A stretch of DNA of 64,000 nt from Cacajao melanocephalus (lineage: Eukaryota; Chordata; Mammalia; Primates; Pitheciidae): the NCBI GenBank assembly GCA_963573385.1, contig CAUYLG010071753.1, forward strand, positions 1-64,000. Reading direction: 5' to 3'. The notes under the pieces were generated by a model. The model was given only the letters and a program-made list of their open reading frames with translations, was not told where the DNA came from and made no database searches. Shown here piece by piece: positions 1 through 17,681 of this stretch (the stretch's first letter is position 1; each line of letters opens with the position of its first letter). Position numbers and translations under genes: made by a program.

Positions 1-141
1 CTGTAATCCCAGCTACTCAGGAGGCTGAGGGAGAAGAACCACTTGAGCCTAGGAGGCAGAGGTTGCAATGAGCCGAGACTGTGTCACTATATTCCAGCTT
101 GGGCAACAGAGTGAGACTGTATCAAAAAAAAAAAAAAAAAA
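1..141 (+). mobile_element. Alu, right part, cut by window edge
   Basis: Right Alu arm with GTGAGACTGTATC and a poly(A) tail at 124-141. The left part lies outside the window. Confidence 0.9.
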
Positions 142-274
142 GGGCCAGGGGTGGTGGCTCATGCCTGTAAACCAAGCACTTTGGGGGCCAAGGCGGGCGG
201 AGCACCTGAGGTCGGGAGTTCAAGACCAGCCTGACCAACATGGTGAAACCCTGTCTTAAAAAACAAAACAAAAC
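142..274 (+). mobile_element. Alu left-arm copy (FLAM-like or truncated)
   Basis: Starts GGGCCAGGGGTGG directly after the previous tail and ends in an A-rich AAAACAAAACAAAAC tract after the left monomer. Confidence 0.8.
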
Positions 275-672
275 AGATACTTGTATTTTTTTAAACCTCC
301 TGTACCAGTCAGGATGAGCTGTTTGTCTGTAGGACCAAACAATCCTTGAAGCTCAGTGGAGTGACATACCACTTACTTTTCACTCACCGTATCTGAGCAG
401 CACAGGTTGGTAGGAGGGCTCTCCTCATGCTAGTGTCTCACAGACCAGGGGGCATAGGTGCCCTCTCCATAAATACTTCCATCCTATCAAAGGCAGGGCA
501 CAAAGAACATAGTAAACCACACATGTCTACCCGGAAAGGACATATGCCACTTCCACTCATATTGCTTAGCCAAAGCAAGTCGTGTGGCTGCTTTGAAGGG
601 AGCAAGGAAGTATCACCCCACTGTGTGTCTGAAAGGAGAATGGAAATGTTCATTATAGATGACCATACTTCT
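275..672. other. No gene; unassigned sequence
   Basis: Open frames on both strands (for example 427-717) show no family signature and no coding bias. An old interspersed repeat is possible, but I could not name one. Confidence 0.4.
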
Positions 673-1152
673 TGTGGTAGGCAGGATAACAGCCCTTCAA
701 AGATGTCTATGTACTAATCCCTGGATTATGGTATGTTACATAGCAAAGGGAAATAAGGTTGCAGGTGGAATGAAGCTTGTTAATCAGCTGACACCAAAAT
801 AGGGAGACTGTTCTCAATTACCCAGGTGGGGCCACTATAATCACAAGAGAGAATGGGGAAGAGAAAGAGAGAAAGGAGAGGCAGAGGAAAAGATGTGATG
901 GAGCTGGCTTTGAAGGAGGAGGATGGGAACTACAAGAACTGCAGGCAGCCTCTTGAAGCTAGAAAAGTCAGGGGCACGGATTCTTCTTCTAGAGCCTCTG
1001 GAAGGAATGTGACCCTGTGATGCATTAACTTGAATCTAGCAAGAGCTGTGTCAGACTTTTCAACTCCTGAACTGCAAGAAAAAGAATGTATGTGGTTTTA
1101 AGCCACTAAATTTGTGGCAATGTGTTACACCAACAATAGGAAGCAAATACAC
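673..1152 (+). mobile_element. MLT1-type (MaLR) LTR
   Basis: Starts TGTGGTAGGCAGGATAACAG and ends with the MaLR-like TTTAAGCCACTAAATTTGTG and CAATAGGAAGCAAATACAC. The internal TAATCACAAGAG and GCTGGCTTTGAAGGAGG segments are typical of MLT1 LTRs. Length fits a solitary LTR. Confidence 0.75.
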
Positions 1153-1411
1153 CTCTCTTTTAAAAAAATTCACATTGATTATTAATTTTTTTCTAAGCAT
1201 AAAAGACATGATAAAATTTGGTTCTCATAAAAATAAAATATAAAAATTACAAGTTTTTGGTATGTATCCTTTCAGTATTATTTCCTGCATATATCTACAG
1301 TACATATGTATAAGTGCATTGTACACATTATAGAATTCGATCGTGTGGCATAGCTTTGCAGCTTGCCTTTTCATTTAGCAATGGCTCATGAACATTTTCC
1401 TATGACTAAAA
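1153..1411 (-). mobile_element. Old L1 3'-end fragment
   Basis: AT-rich sequence resembling antisense L1M 3' ends (TTTGCAGCTTGCCTTTTCAT, then CTCATGAACATTTTCC). Confidence 0.5.
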
Positions 1412-1730
1412 TGTTCTAATTGTGCTATCCACTACAGTCACGTGCAGCTATTTAGAACTTGAAATGTGGCTAGTCTGAATTGAATTGAGACATACGGTAA
1501 GTCCTCATTTAATGTCATCAATAGGTCCTTGGAAACTGTGACTTTAAGCAAAACGATGTTCAACAAAACCAGTTTTGCCATGGGCTAATTGACATAAGTA
1601 AGAGGTAAATTCCATCGGTATATTTCTGGTCACAAAAACATCATAACTTTTAAAGAAGGATCAAAATGCTTCTAATATGAAACACTGAAATAAATGTGAG
1701 CTATACATAAATCTAGGAAAGATTAACAAA

Positions 1731-1882
1731 GGCCAGGCATGGTGGCTCATGCCTATAATCCCAGCACTTTGGGAGACTGGAAGAAGAGGATCACTTGAGC
1801 CTTGGAGTTTGAGACAAGTCTGTGCAACATAGCAGGACCCTTGTCTCAAAGAAAAGAATAAATTAAAAAAATAAAAATAAAC
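1731..1882 (+). mobile_element. FLAM-type Alu monomer
   Basis: GGCCAGGCATGGTGGCTCAT start, left-monomer body and A-rich tail. It is the innermost element of the nest. Confidence 0.8.
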
Positions 1883-2011
1883 AAGTAAGATAATTATTTA
1901 CCCAATTATTTCAGTTTAGGGTCATTGAAAGCTAGAGCTAGCTCAGAGAACAAGGCAGGAACCAACCTTGGACAGGACACCATTCCATCCCAAGGGAGCA
2001 CTCTGTCTTTG

Positions 2012-2022
<11 letters not shown>

Positions 2023-2055
<33 letters not shown>

Positions 2056-2063
2056 TCACTCAC
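2023..2063. repeat. (CA)n microsatellite followed by (TCAC)n
   Basis: About 14 CA units, then three CTCA/TCAC units. Confidence 0.95.
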
Positions 2064-2392
2064 ACTGGAACCATGTAGCTATCGAATCCTCCTAAGATGC
2101 ACTCTTTGGGATGTGGAAGGAAACCAGAGTAGCCAGAGAAAACCCATGCAGACATGGGGAGAATATGCAAATTTCACAGAGGGGCCCCAGCCAGGAATCG
2201 ATTTTTTAAATCAAAGTTACAATGAAGCAACGTTAAGCCAAACGATGTTATTGAAGGGTCTGCTGTATTATAAGTGAAAAATACACACTAGAATTTAAAG
2301 ACTTAGTATGAAAAAAGAATGTAAAATATCTAATAATTTTTATTAATTTCATGTTGAAATAATATTTTGGTTATATTGGGTTAAATATATTA

Positions 2393-2694
2393 TTTTATTA
2401 TTATTATTTTTTGAGATGGAGTCTCACTCTGTCACCCAGGCTGGAGTGCAGTGGTGTGATCTTGGCTCATCGCAACCTCTGCCTCCTAGGTTCAAGTGAT
2501 TCTCCTGCCTCAGCCTCCTGAGTAGCTGGGATTACAGGAGCCCGCCACCATGCTCAGCTACTTTTTGTATTTTTAGTAGAGATGAGGTTTCAGCATGTTG
2601 GCCAGGCTGGTCTCCAACTCCTGACCACAGGTGATCCACCTGCCTTGGCCTCCCAAAGTGCTAGGATTACAGGCATGAGCCACCGTGCCCAGCT
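2393..2694 (-). mobile_element. Alu (S-like), full length
   Basis: Antisense Alu with a perfect 15-bp target duplication, GGGTTAAATATATTA, at 2378-2392 and 2695-2709, inside the hAT element. Confidence 0.95.
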
Positions 2695-2825
2695 GGGTTA
2701 AATATATTATCAAAACTAATTTCATTTGTCTCTTTTTACTTTTTTAATGTAGCTACTAGAAAATTTAACGTTATTTGCATGGCTAGCTATATAATTATAT
2801 TGGATAGCACTGTTCTAACACATTT

Positions 2826-2960
2826 TATTTATTTTTGAAAATTAGAGACAGGGTCTTGCTATGTTGCTCAAGCTGATCTTGGACTCCTGGGGTCAAGAAA
2901 TCCTCCTGCCTGGGCCTCCCAGAGTGTTGGGATTGCAGGCATAAGCCACTGAACGGGGCC
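2826..2960 (-). mobile_element. Alu monomer (FLAM/FRAM-like)
   Basis: A single antisense monomer from TTAGAGACAGGGTCTTGC to AAGCCACTGAACGGGGCC, with a T-rich tail at the left. Confidence 0.8.
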
Positions 2961-3019
2961 TATGTAAGATTTTACATGCAAATACTATTCATCACACAAC
3001 TGATTTAAGTAGTTGTTTG

Positions 3020-3329
3020 GGGCCAGGTGTGGTGGCTCGTGTCTGTAATTCCAGCACTTTGGGAGGCCGAGGTGGGTGGATCACTAGAGGTCAGGAATTT
3101 GAGACCAGCCTGGCCAACATGGTGAAACCCCATCTCTACCAAAAATACAAAAATTAGCTGGGCATGGTGGCACATACCTGTAATCTCAGCTAGTTGGGAG
3201 GCTGCAGCAGGAGAATCACTTGAACCTGGGAGTTAGAGGCTGCAGTGAGCCGAGATAACGCCATTGCACTCCAGCCTGGGTGACAGAGTGAGGCTCTGTC
3301 TCACAAAAAGAAAAGAAAAAAGAAAAGAA
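3020..3329 (+). mobile_element. Alu (S-like), full length
   Basis: Complete dimer from GGCCAGGTGTGGTGGCTCG to an A/G-rich tail at 3304-3329. Confidence 0.95.
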
Positions 3330-4086
3330 CAAGAAGTTATTTGGAACTTTTACCATGTCTCTCCTAATTGAGGTGTGGGACCATCTTTGAGAAAAGAGTC
3401 AGGTTTCCTCTGAACTGTCCCTGTGGTTTGCCGTAAGCTGTGGTGAACTCTATATATGGGATACTGCTGCCGCTGATGAGCTTGGAACACTCCTCCAGAC
3501 TCCTCCTTCTTAAACCATACCGGGTCTTCCTGAGCCTTCCAAGCTCCATGCCAAACAGCATCAGTGGAGGATCTCTGGTAGAGGCTGCCCTTTTTGGAGG
3601 CATGTAGAGTCAGCAAACTTCAACTTACCTGGAACTATGCTGAATGTCGTCTAAGAGCAGGGGATCATTTGCAGATCATCACTTACAGCATTTGCTTGGT
3701 CAATAACATCACAGAAGAAATCACAGTATCATTTTATCAGCCCTACGAGTTCCCTTGGATCCATATTTACATATGGGATATGGTCAGGTCAAATAAAGTA
3801 CCCCAGACTCAAGCCTTGTGATGGTCTATATCGTCAGCTGGATTCTTAGAATACAATTCAGGGGAAAGAATATGCCTCCTTTTTCCTGTCCACTTACAGG
3901 GTCAGATGAGTTTCCCTGTTGAATCTGGCTGGTGATTTCTTATTTATTAATCAGTGGAAAGGCAGAGTAGAAACTCTAACTTGAGTCACATTATTGGGTT
4001 GCATCGCTGAAATCCTAGATTTTCTTGGTAATAATGAATAACAGTAAAGAGAAAAAATCTTTCCCTCCTCTTTCTCCCTCTCTCTC
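3330..4086. other. Unassigned stretch with a coding-like minus-strand frame
   Basis: A minus-strand frame at 3603-3364 encodes 79 basic residues starting MPPKRAASTRDP. A second frame overlaps it. I do not recognise either. There are no introns, no clear promoter and no poly(A) tail evidence. It could be an old processed pseudogene fragment or an LTR piece. Confidence 0.3.
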
Positions 4087-4375
4087 TTTTAGAGACAGGG
4101 TCTTGCTCTGTTGCGTAGGCTGGAGTACCATGTAGCTCACTCGCTGCAGTCTTGAACTCCTGGGCTTAAGTGATCCTCCCGCCTCAGCCTCCTGAGTAGT
4201 TGGGACTAGTGGCGTGAGCCACCACACCAGGCTAATTTAAAAAAAAATTTTTTTTGGTAGAGACAGGGTCTCACTATATTGCTTAGGCTGGCCTTGAACT
4301 CCTGGCTTCAAGCTATCCTTCCACCTTGGCCTTCCAAAGTGCTGGGATTACTGGTGTAGGCTACCATGCCCAGCC
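4087..4375 (-). mobile_element. Alu (J-like)
   Basis: Antisense dimer with an A/T linker at 4237-4256, much diverged, ending CCATGCCCAGCC. Confidence 0.9.
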
Positions 4376-4654
4376 TGTCATTTCTTAACTCTAGGCTCTA
4401 ACTCTGATTCAACACTCTTATTTATTAAATTTGAAAATGGAAATAAATTATATGTAAAAGAGATCTACCTCTGAGGTTTGTCAGATGTTGCAGCTGCTGC
4501 TATGTTACCTCAGGTAGAGGTTGTTTTTGTTGTTGCTTTTTAACTTCTAACCCTCACATTTTCTTAATCTATAAAATTATTTATGACCTTTTCCACTGAT
4601 ACCATATCAGTGATATATCTTATGGTTGAAAGGATTGAAAGTTTGTCCACTCTT

Positions 4655-4970
<316 letters not shown>

Positions 4971-4981
4971 TTACTACTGCC

Positions 4982-5532
4982 TGCCGAGACCAGCTCGGCC
5001 ATAGAGACTGCCCCCTGACCCCTCAGGTGGTGCTGAAGGAATTGAGAGGCATACACCCAGATAGAACAACAAAGTGGGACTATCCGAGGGGCCAGCAGCC
5101 TTCTAAGCTGAGCGCCTCAGAGCCTGACAGCATTCTGGGCTGAAGGCCTTGAGCAGACTCTGACCCATGCATTTATTCTCTCTGAACAGGTCATTATTAT
5201 CAACAAACAGTTGTTCAGTATTTTCTCATAACATAAAATATGCCAAATAGGCAGCTGGTACCCACTTACCACTGATTACAGACAAACTAAAAAGTATTAT
5301 CCAGGAGGGAGCCACGGGGGCAGGGTCAGATATCTTAAAGAATTATTTTAACCAGTGTATGGTATTTACATATTGTCCTGCCACTTTGGAATGCCCCAAG
5401 TAGTTTTCTACTTGGGGTGGGGGGCTCGGCTAGGTTTTCCTTGCCATCGTTCTTCCTAGCAAACAATATATTCTATCATACACTCAGCATTTCTCAATAT
5501 TCATAAACTTAACATTTCTAAATGACTTAACA
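4982..5532 (-). mobile_element. Candidate solitary ERV LTR
   Basis: On the minus strand it begins TGTTAAGTC. It carries AATAAA within AGAGAATAAATGCATGGG, then a GC-richer U5-like stretch rich in CTCTG/GGTC, and ends TCTCGGCA. The TG...CA form, the poly(A) hexamer and the length of about 550 bases fit an LTR. The family is not named and no viral genes are next to it. Confidence 0.5.
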
Positions 5533-7021
5533 GTTCTCAACAACTACCTAATTTGCTTCAGGTTCCATTTCATTCCTTTTAGCTCTTGGCATTGTAATTT
5601 GCCTTTTCAGTTGTTGTGTATACTTTTCACAACGTGAAAGGCTGCAGCACTAGCGAGAGGTCAGCTCATCTAAAAAGCACGGTCAGAGCAGGATAGTGAT
5701 GGAGGAGCCAGGACATTTCCCGGTGTGCTGTGGTAGGCAGCCTATGCAAACCTACCCCCAAAAGTCTAAGACATTTGCCAGCTAGAAGTTGATGAGCTGG
5801 GTCTCAAATTCAGGTCTGTTCAGCTCTAGAATGGAATCTATATGTAGAGTGTCTCTCTTCACCCCTATCATTCAGGTTTTATTCATATGTCACCCTCAGT
5901 CATTCACCATGGGTTCACTGGACAGCTAGGGAAGCACAGAACAGGCACTCAGTATTTCACTCAGGGCAGGGTCTGTGCCCTGAGTGTGTCTGTCTTTGCC
6001 ACGTTCTTCCAGCCCATGTTGTCTCTCCAATTCTCCAGTTTTCCAGCCTTTCCATTAGACTGAAACTCAGCTCTGCTTCCTTCTTTTCCATGTCTTGTCT
6101 GAAGTGTTCCCTGATGCTTTCGCATACACTAATCCCTGTGAACCCTGAAGTTCACCACTTCTTCTTTGGACCAATGGTCGGGGTGGGGATGGAAAGAAAG
6201 TAGAAACAAATTACTCTGTGGACAAATTCCATGCGAAGATTTTCACCTGGGTAGATCCTTGATAAGAGATCTGAAAAACTGTTGGTAAAGTCCAAACCTA
6301 CTTCTGAGCCTCAATTAGCACCTTTCTGTGTGACTGAAAGGTTTCACTCTCCAGTGTGAAACCAGAAGTGTTTGTTAACAAGTTCAGGACAAGAATGAGC
6401 CTCCCTGGAGATCTGTCCTCTTGTTTAGCAGAACCTGGCACGTAGTAGGTACTCAATCTATATATTGAATCGATACCATGCATCTGTTGTGTCCCAGATA
6501 TCCTCCACAGGGCTTGCTGGGTTGACTTAATGCTTTTCAAATTCAGGTTATTTCAATAAAAACAGCCCAGCATCATTAAGGCACAAGAGCCTCGCCCTTC
6601 TACACCACTTTCCACGAACTTCCGGTTGCCTTTCTTCAAAACACTTGTTAAGAACCCCACACAAATACCGCCCCTCTATCAAAACATCCTCAGCTTTGCC
6701 AGGTAGAGAATTGCTTCTGCAGGAGCTGGGTCACGTCTCTGCGGTAGTGCCCATCACATGGGATCGGTATTAATCTGTTTGCCTGTCTCATCTTGTGGGC
6801 TCTGAGCTCCGAGAAGTCAAGCCAGTTATTCGCATAAGGTTAGTTATAATGAAAATGTCGGTTTCTGCACATGGTTTGGGACTCTGTGTATGAGTACGAT
6901 TAATATCTTCAATTTATTAAGAAGATAAAGAGGTCGATAAATAAAGAGGTCAAGCCCGTTTTGCAAGGTCACACAGGGAAGAAAGGGACCACGAAAATGA
7001 GCTTCAGCTGTCACCTGCGGT
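5533..7021. other. Upstream flank of COX6C; no gene seen
   Basis: Mostly unique sequence. A short MIR/L2-like tail (CCTGGCACGTAGTAGGTACT) lies at about 6434-6470. The frame at 6540-6298 overlaps that relic and has no coding features. Confidence 0.5.
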
Positions 7022-7031
7022 GAGCGCGTTA

Positions 7032-7047
7032 GAGGTCGTTTGACCTC
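7032..7047. promoter_or_regulatory. Inverted GAGGTC/GACCTC element
   Basis: GAGGTCGTTTGACCTC is a perfect 6-bp inverted repeat around GTTT, made of nuclear-receptor-type AGGTCA half-site sequence. It lies about 70 bases upstream of exon 1. It could bind receptors such as ERR-type factors; this is inference from the motif only. Confidence 0.35.
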
Positions 7048-7086
7048 CTTCGGCTACCGTCGCCAGGTTCTAGCTGCGCACTTTTT

Positions 7087-7100
7087 CTGCGCCTGCGCGC
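7087..7100. promoter_or_regulatory. NRF-1-like motif upstream of COX6C exon 1
   Basis: CTGCGCCTGCGCGC resembles the NRF-1 palindrome (YGCGCAYGCGCR) with one mismatch. NRF-1 controls many nuclear-encoded respiratory genes, and the position a few bases upstream of exon 1 is typical. Binding is inferred. Confidence 0.5.
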
Positions 7101-7104
7101 GGTG

Positions 7105-7151
7105 GAGGGCCGTTCATTTTTCCAGCAGTCTGGAAGGACGTTGGTGTTGAG
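7105..7151 (+). other. COX6C: COX6C exon 1 (5' UTR)
   Basis: Noncoding first exon. The stretch beginning near the GGAGGGCCGTTC motif and ending GTTGGTGTTGAG is followed by the donor GTGAGT at 7152. It matches the known COX6C mRNA leader from memory. The 5' boundary is approximate because the start site cannot be read directly. Confidence 0.75.
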
Positions 7152-7443
7152 GTGAGTCCGGGTAGCTTTTGCGTCCCTCTCCCTTCGCGTTGTCACACAG
7201 GCTGCCTCCTGCTTTCTGTCTTCCTCGCAGTTTAGTCGTGACTCTTGTGTCTTGGCCGTGGTGAAGCTTTGGGCCTCTCTCCCGCATCTACTCCCTCTTC
7301 CGCTGCGGCCATAAAAGGGCAGCGGGCGGACCATGGGGACCGGCTGGGCTGTGACGGCCCCACAGAAGCAGGGTGGGCTGCGGGAACCTCGAGGACCCAG
7401 TGGGCTTTGGAGTGAGCTGGCCCGGGGCGGGTACCCGCTGCGC

Positions 7444-7521
7444 TTTTTCCCAATCAGTGTGACCTTGGTGAGGTCATTCGACCTTTTCCCAACGAGTGTG
7501 ACCTTGGTGAGCTCATTTTTC
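7444..7521. repeat. 39-bp tandem duplication in the COX6C CpG region
   Basis: Two adjacent units with period 39 each contain TTTTCCCAA, then GAGTGTGACC or CAGTGTGACC, then TTGGTGAG. The first unit carries TGACCT and AGGTCA separated by five bases (7460-7476), a perfect everted nuclear-receptor half-site pair. The second unit has one change in the second half-site. Confidence 0.8.
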
Positions 7522-8486
7522 TCTCGTAAAAAGGGTTGGGGTGGGGGAGAGGGGGTGGATTTTTCTGTAGCTGGTCGTGTGGCGCAAGGGTCCATGTAGG
7601 CAAAGCAGCCGGCAGCGTCGCTGGCTGTGTGGCAGCATTTTAAGTTAGAGCTGGGAAGCTGGAGGAGGGTCACCGTGCCTGTCGCAGGAGGGAAAGGATG
7701 GGCTTCTGCAACCTCTCTCGCCCCACGGCTTCCCATCCTACCCCGAGCCGCGTCAGCTGAATGCCTTCAGGAACGGCCGCGCGCGGGGGTCGTTAGGCCC
7801 CCAGATGAGGTTGGGCGAAGTAGCAGTTAGGGAATTTGGGCCCTCAAGGCAATTGCCGCGTTCCCGGCTAAGTTTTAATGGTATACCGTGTGACCGTGGA
7901 AAACACCTGCCTCGTGATCTGACAGGGTTGTCACGAAGGTTTAACGAAATGGACGGAAAATTTTTAGAAGAGTAAATGTTCCGTAGATGGTTAACTAATG
8001 CGGAACTACTGCTTATTTTTTCCTGTTGTTGGGATGGATTTTTGTTGCCTTTGCTTGCCCATTACTAGTGTGCCGCAGTTAGTCGCGTCTATTTAGTGTA
8101 GTCAGTAAACAGGAGATGAAGCACGCTAAGCCAAGAGACAGCTTAGGCTTTGTGGGAGGAATCCCTCCACTGTCGTTCTGTGTCTCTCTGGGTAGTAAAA
8201 TGCACTATGCATGAGAGTTTCTTTGATATCTTACTCTCTTCTGAGGTTTTCTTTCATTTCACCCAAGAAAGGAAAAAAAACTCACAGTAGGGACAGCGAC
8301 ATGAGGTATGCAGGCCCAGAGACCTGAGTTGGACTTCAGTCACGCCCCTCACCCGTGTCTCAACCCAAATCTTATTCCTGAATTTGTGACACAGAGGACA
8401 ACGTGTAGTCAATAGTTTATTTTATTTTACTGTAAATTCATGGTAACAATTTAGGAATTGCCTCTAATTTTTTCTTAACCCACTTG

Positions 8487-8602
8487 TAGGCTGGAATCCC
8501 GGCACTTGGGGAGGACAAGTTAGGATGATCACTTGAGGCCAGGAGTTTAAGACCAGCCTGGGGAATGTAGGTAGACCCTGTTTCTGCCTAAAAAAGAAAA
8601 AC
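8487..8602 (+). mobile_element. Alu monomer fragment in COX6C intron 1
   Basis: Contains CTTGAGGCCAGGAGTTTAAG and ends in an A-rich tail. The left end is truncated or diverged. Confidence 0.75.
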
Positions 8603-8707
8603 ATTTTTGTTCATAACTGCTGCTAATCAGAGTGTATATTCAGGGCAGCTCCAATCAGTGCTTCCAGGTGGCCATTCTCAAGTTTGTGGGTTAAACTCTG
8701 TACTTAG

Positions 8708-14959
<6,252 letters not shown>

Positions 14960-15021
14960 GTAATATGGTTATTTGAAGTTACTATAAAAATAAAAGTTCT
15001 GATTGTTGTAAAATGCAAATA

Positions 15022-15471
15022 CAGATGACTGTCCCTGACTTGCAATGTTTGGACTTAAGATTTTTTGACTTTATCATGGTGTGGAAGTGATACACATTTG
15101 GTAGAAGCCATACATTGAATTTTGATCTTTGTCCACATGAGCAGTAAGTGGCACAATACTTTTGTGATGTGGGGGAACAGCAGTGACCACAGCTCCCAAA
15201 CCCAGTCAGACACGTGATCACAAGGGTAAACAACTGATACTGTACTCTGTAGTGTTGTGTGAGATACTCAGTGTTTTATTATCAGCTAGGCTTTGTGTTA
15301 GATGATTTTCTCCAACTGTAGGCTAACATAAGTGTTCTGAGAACGTTTAAGATAGGGAAGGCTAAGCCATGATGTAGGTTAGGTGTATTAAATGCATTTT
15401 CAACTTAAGATATTTTAAACTTACGATGGCTTTATCAGAATGTAACCTGGTGGTATGTTAAGGAACAGCTG
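15022..15471. mobile_element. Tigger-like (pogo) nonautonomous DNA transposon
   Basis: TA duplications flank CAG...CTG ends (TA at 15020-15021 and 15472-15473). The internal ACTTAAGATTTTTTGACTTT and GTGTATTAAATGCATTTTC match a common Tigger-related family. Confidence 0.75.
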
Positions 15472-16126
15472 TAATATAAAATTTACCATCTTAACAATTT
15501 TAAATTGTGCAGTTTCATAGTGTTAAGTGCATTCACATCGTGCAACCAGTCTCCAGAATGCCTTATCTTACAGAATTGAAACTTTGTATCCATTAAGCAA
15601 CTCATTCTCACCTGCGCTCAGACACTGGCAGCTGCTGTGTTACTTTCTAAGAATTTGGCTACTCCAGATATCTCATAAATAGAGTCATACAGTATTTGTT
15701 TTCTTGTGACTGGCTTATTTAGCATAAAGTCCTCAGGGTTCATCCATGTTATAGCATGTGTCCGAATTTCCTTTCTTTTTAAAGCTGAATGATCTATTTT
15801 AGGTATGTCACATTTTGTTACCCATTCATCAATATATGCTTGGATTGCTTCCACTTTTTGATTGTCGTGAGTGATAATGTGAAACTAGGTGTACAAATAT
15901 TCCTTCAAGGCTTTGCTTTCAATTCTTTTGGGGTATATTCAGAAGTGGAATTGATAGATCATATGATTTTTAATTTTTTAAGAAACTGCCATACCATTTT
16001 CTGTAGTGGCTGCACCATTTTACACTCCCGACAACCGCTCACCAAGGTTCCTGTTTCCTTCCATCCTCCCCAACACTTGATAATTTTTTAAAAAATTTCT
16101 TTTAACCCAGTAGTTCTTTTAGAGAC

Positions 16127-16509
<383 letters not shown>

Positions 16510-17073
16510 TGATGTTGAGCATCTTTTTCGTGTGCTTATTGGCCATTTATGTTATCTTTAGAGAAATGTTTATTCAGTTCTGTTCATTCTTGAATTTGGT
16601 TTTTTGTTTATTGGTTGTTGTAGTTCTGTATATATCCTGGATATTAACCGCTTAGCAGATACATGATTTGTAAATATTTTCTCCGATTTCATAGGTTGCC
16701 TTTTCGCTTTTGTGTCCCTTGATGCACAGAAATTTTGATGTTGAATTTACTTTTACTTTTGTTCTATGTGCGTTTAGTGTCATATTCAATGTCATTGCCA
16801 AATCCAGTGTCATGTTTTTCTTATATGTTCTTCTCTAAGACTTGTATAGTTTCAGCTCTTATGTTTAGATCATTGATTCATTTGAATTTTTGTCTAGGGT
16901 ATAAAGATCCAATGGTATTCTTTTACATGTGGTATCCAGTTTTCCCAAAATCATTAAGATTGTCCTCTTCCATGGAATGGTCTTGGCACCTTGGTGAAAT
17001 CATTTGACTCTAAATGTGAGGGTTTATTTCTGGGCTATTTCAGTAATCTGTATGTCTGTCTTCATGTCAGTAC

Positions 17074-17241
17074 CACACTGTTTTGATTACAGTAGTCAAG
17101 GTGTTATGTTTCAAGACCCCTCCAGTGGATTCTTGAAACCACAGTTAGTACCAAACCCTATATATATATTTTTTTCTATATATACACATACCTTTGATGA
17201 TGTTTAACTCATAAATTAGGCGTAGTAAGAGATTAGCAATA
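17074..17241 (+). repeat. Inverted repeat, left arm (168 bp)
   Basis: Runs from L1 sequence (CACACTGTTTTGATTAC) into the Tigger-like element. It is the reverse complement of 17709-17876 with scattered mismatches. Confidence 0.85.
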
Positions 17242-17393
17242 ACAAAATAGAACAGTTATAGTGTATAGTAATAGAAGGTGTATGTGGTCTCTCAATATCT
17301 TGCTGTACTGTACTCACCTGTTTTTGAACCACAGTTGACTGTAACTGAAACGGTAGAAGGTTAAACCACAAATAAGGGATGGCTGCTACACTG
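17090..17393. mobile_element. Tigger-like element inside the L1
   Basis: CAGT...ACTG ends flanked by TA at 17088-17089 and 17394-17395. Removing it restores the expected continuous L1 text (GTTTTGATTAC, then GTAGCTTTATAGG). Length is 304 bases. Confidence 0.75.
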
Positions 17394-17681
17394 TAGCTTT
17401 ATAGGATGCTTTGAAATCAGAAAGTGTGAGTCCTCCAGCTTTGTTCTCTACCCCCTTGCCCCCCACCCCAAGAGTGTTTTAGCTATTTGGGGTTCCTTAA
17501 GAGTCTGTGAATTTTAGGATGGATTTTTCTATTTCTGCAAAAAACACCATTGGGATTTTAATAGGGATTGTATTAAATCTGTAGATTGCTTTTGGTAGTA
17601 TGGACATCTTAACAATATTAAATATTCCAATCCATGAATGCAGGATGTCTTTCCTGTTTGTATCTTTAATTTCTTTTAGCA

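Larger units (their letters stand above)
1495..2265. mobile_element. Tigger/mariner-like DNA transposon nested in the hAT element
   Basis: The ends CGGTAAGTCCTC and, inverted, CAGCAGACCC are flanked by TA on both sides (1493-1494 and 2266-2267). It carries the GACTTTAAGCAAAACGATG and mirrored TTAAGCCAAACGATG segments expected of imperfect terminal inverted repeats. An Alu monomer and a CA repeat lie within it. Confidence 0.65.
1420..2810. mobile_element. hAT-type DNA transposon with nested insertions
   Basis: The ends are inverted: TGTGCTATCC at the left and GGATAGCAC at the right. They are flanked by a perfect 8-bp target duplication, TGTTCTAA, at 1412-1419 and 2811-2818. Internal pieces resemble the Charlie-like repeat containing TTTTTAATGTAGCTACTAG. 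It is interrupted by a Tigger-like element and an Alu. Confidence 0.75.
7022..7870. promoter_or_regulatory. CpG-rich promoter region of COX6C
   Basis: GC content and CpG frequency rise sharply here against an AT-rich, CpG-poor surround, and the region spans exon 1 and the start of intron 1. There is no TATA box at a suitable distance. This fits a broad housekeeping promoter. Long open frames on both strands here are by-products of GC content and show no protein family I recognise. Confidence 0.75.

Noticed and set aside
2021..2063. CA/TCAC repeat as a CRISPR-like or regulatory array
   Set aside because: It is a simple microsatellite in a transposon remnant; no spacer-repeat structure exists anywhere in the window.
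7029..7736. 235-codon minus-strand frame (and an 88-codon plus frame) in the COX6C CpG region
   Set aside because: Stop codons are rare in GC-rich DNA. The frame overlaps exon 1 and the tandem repeat, has no domain, and there is no sign of a spliced or conserved product.
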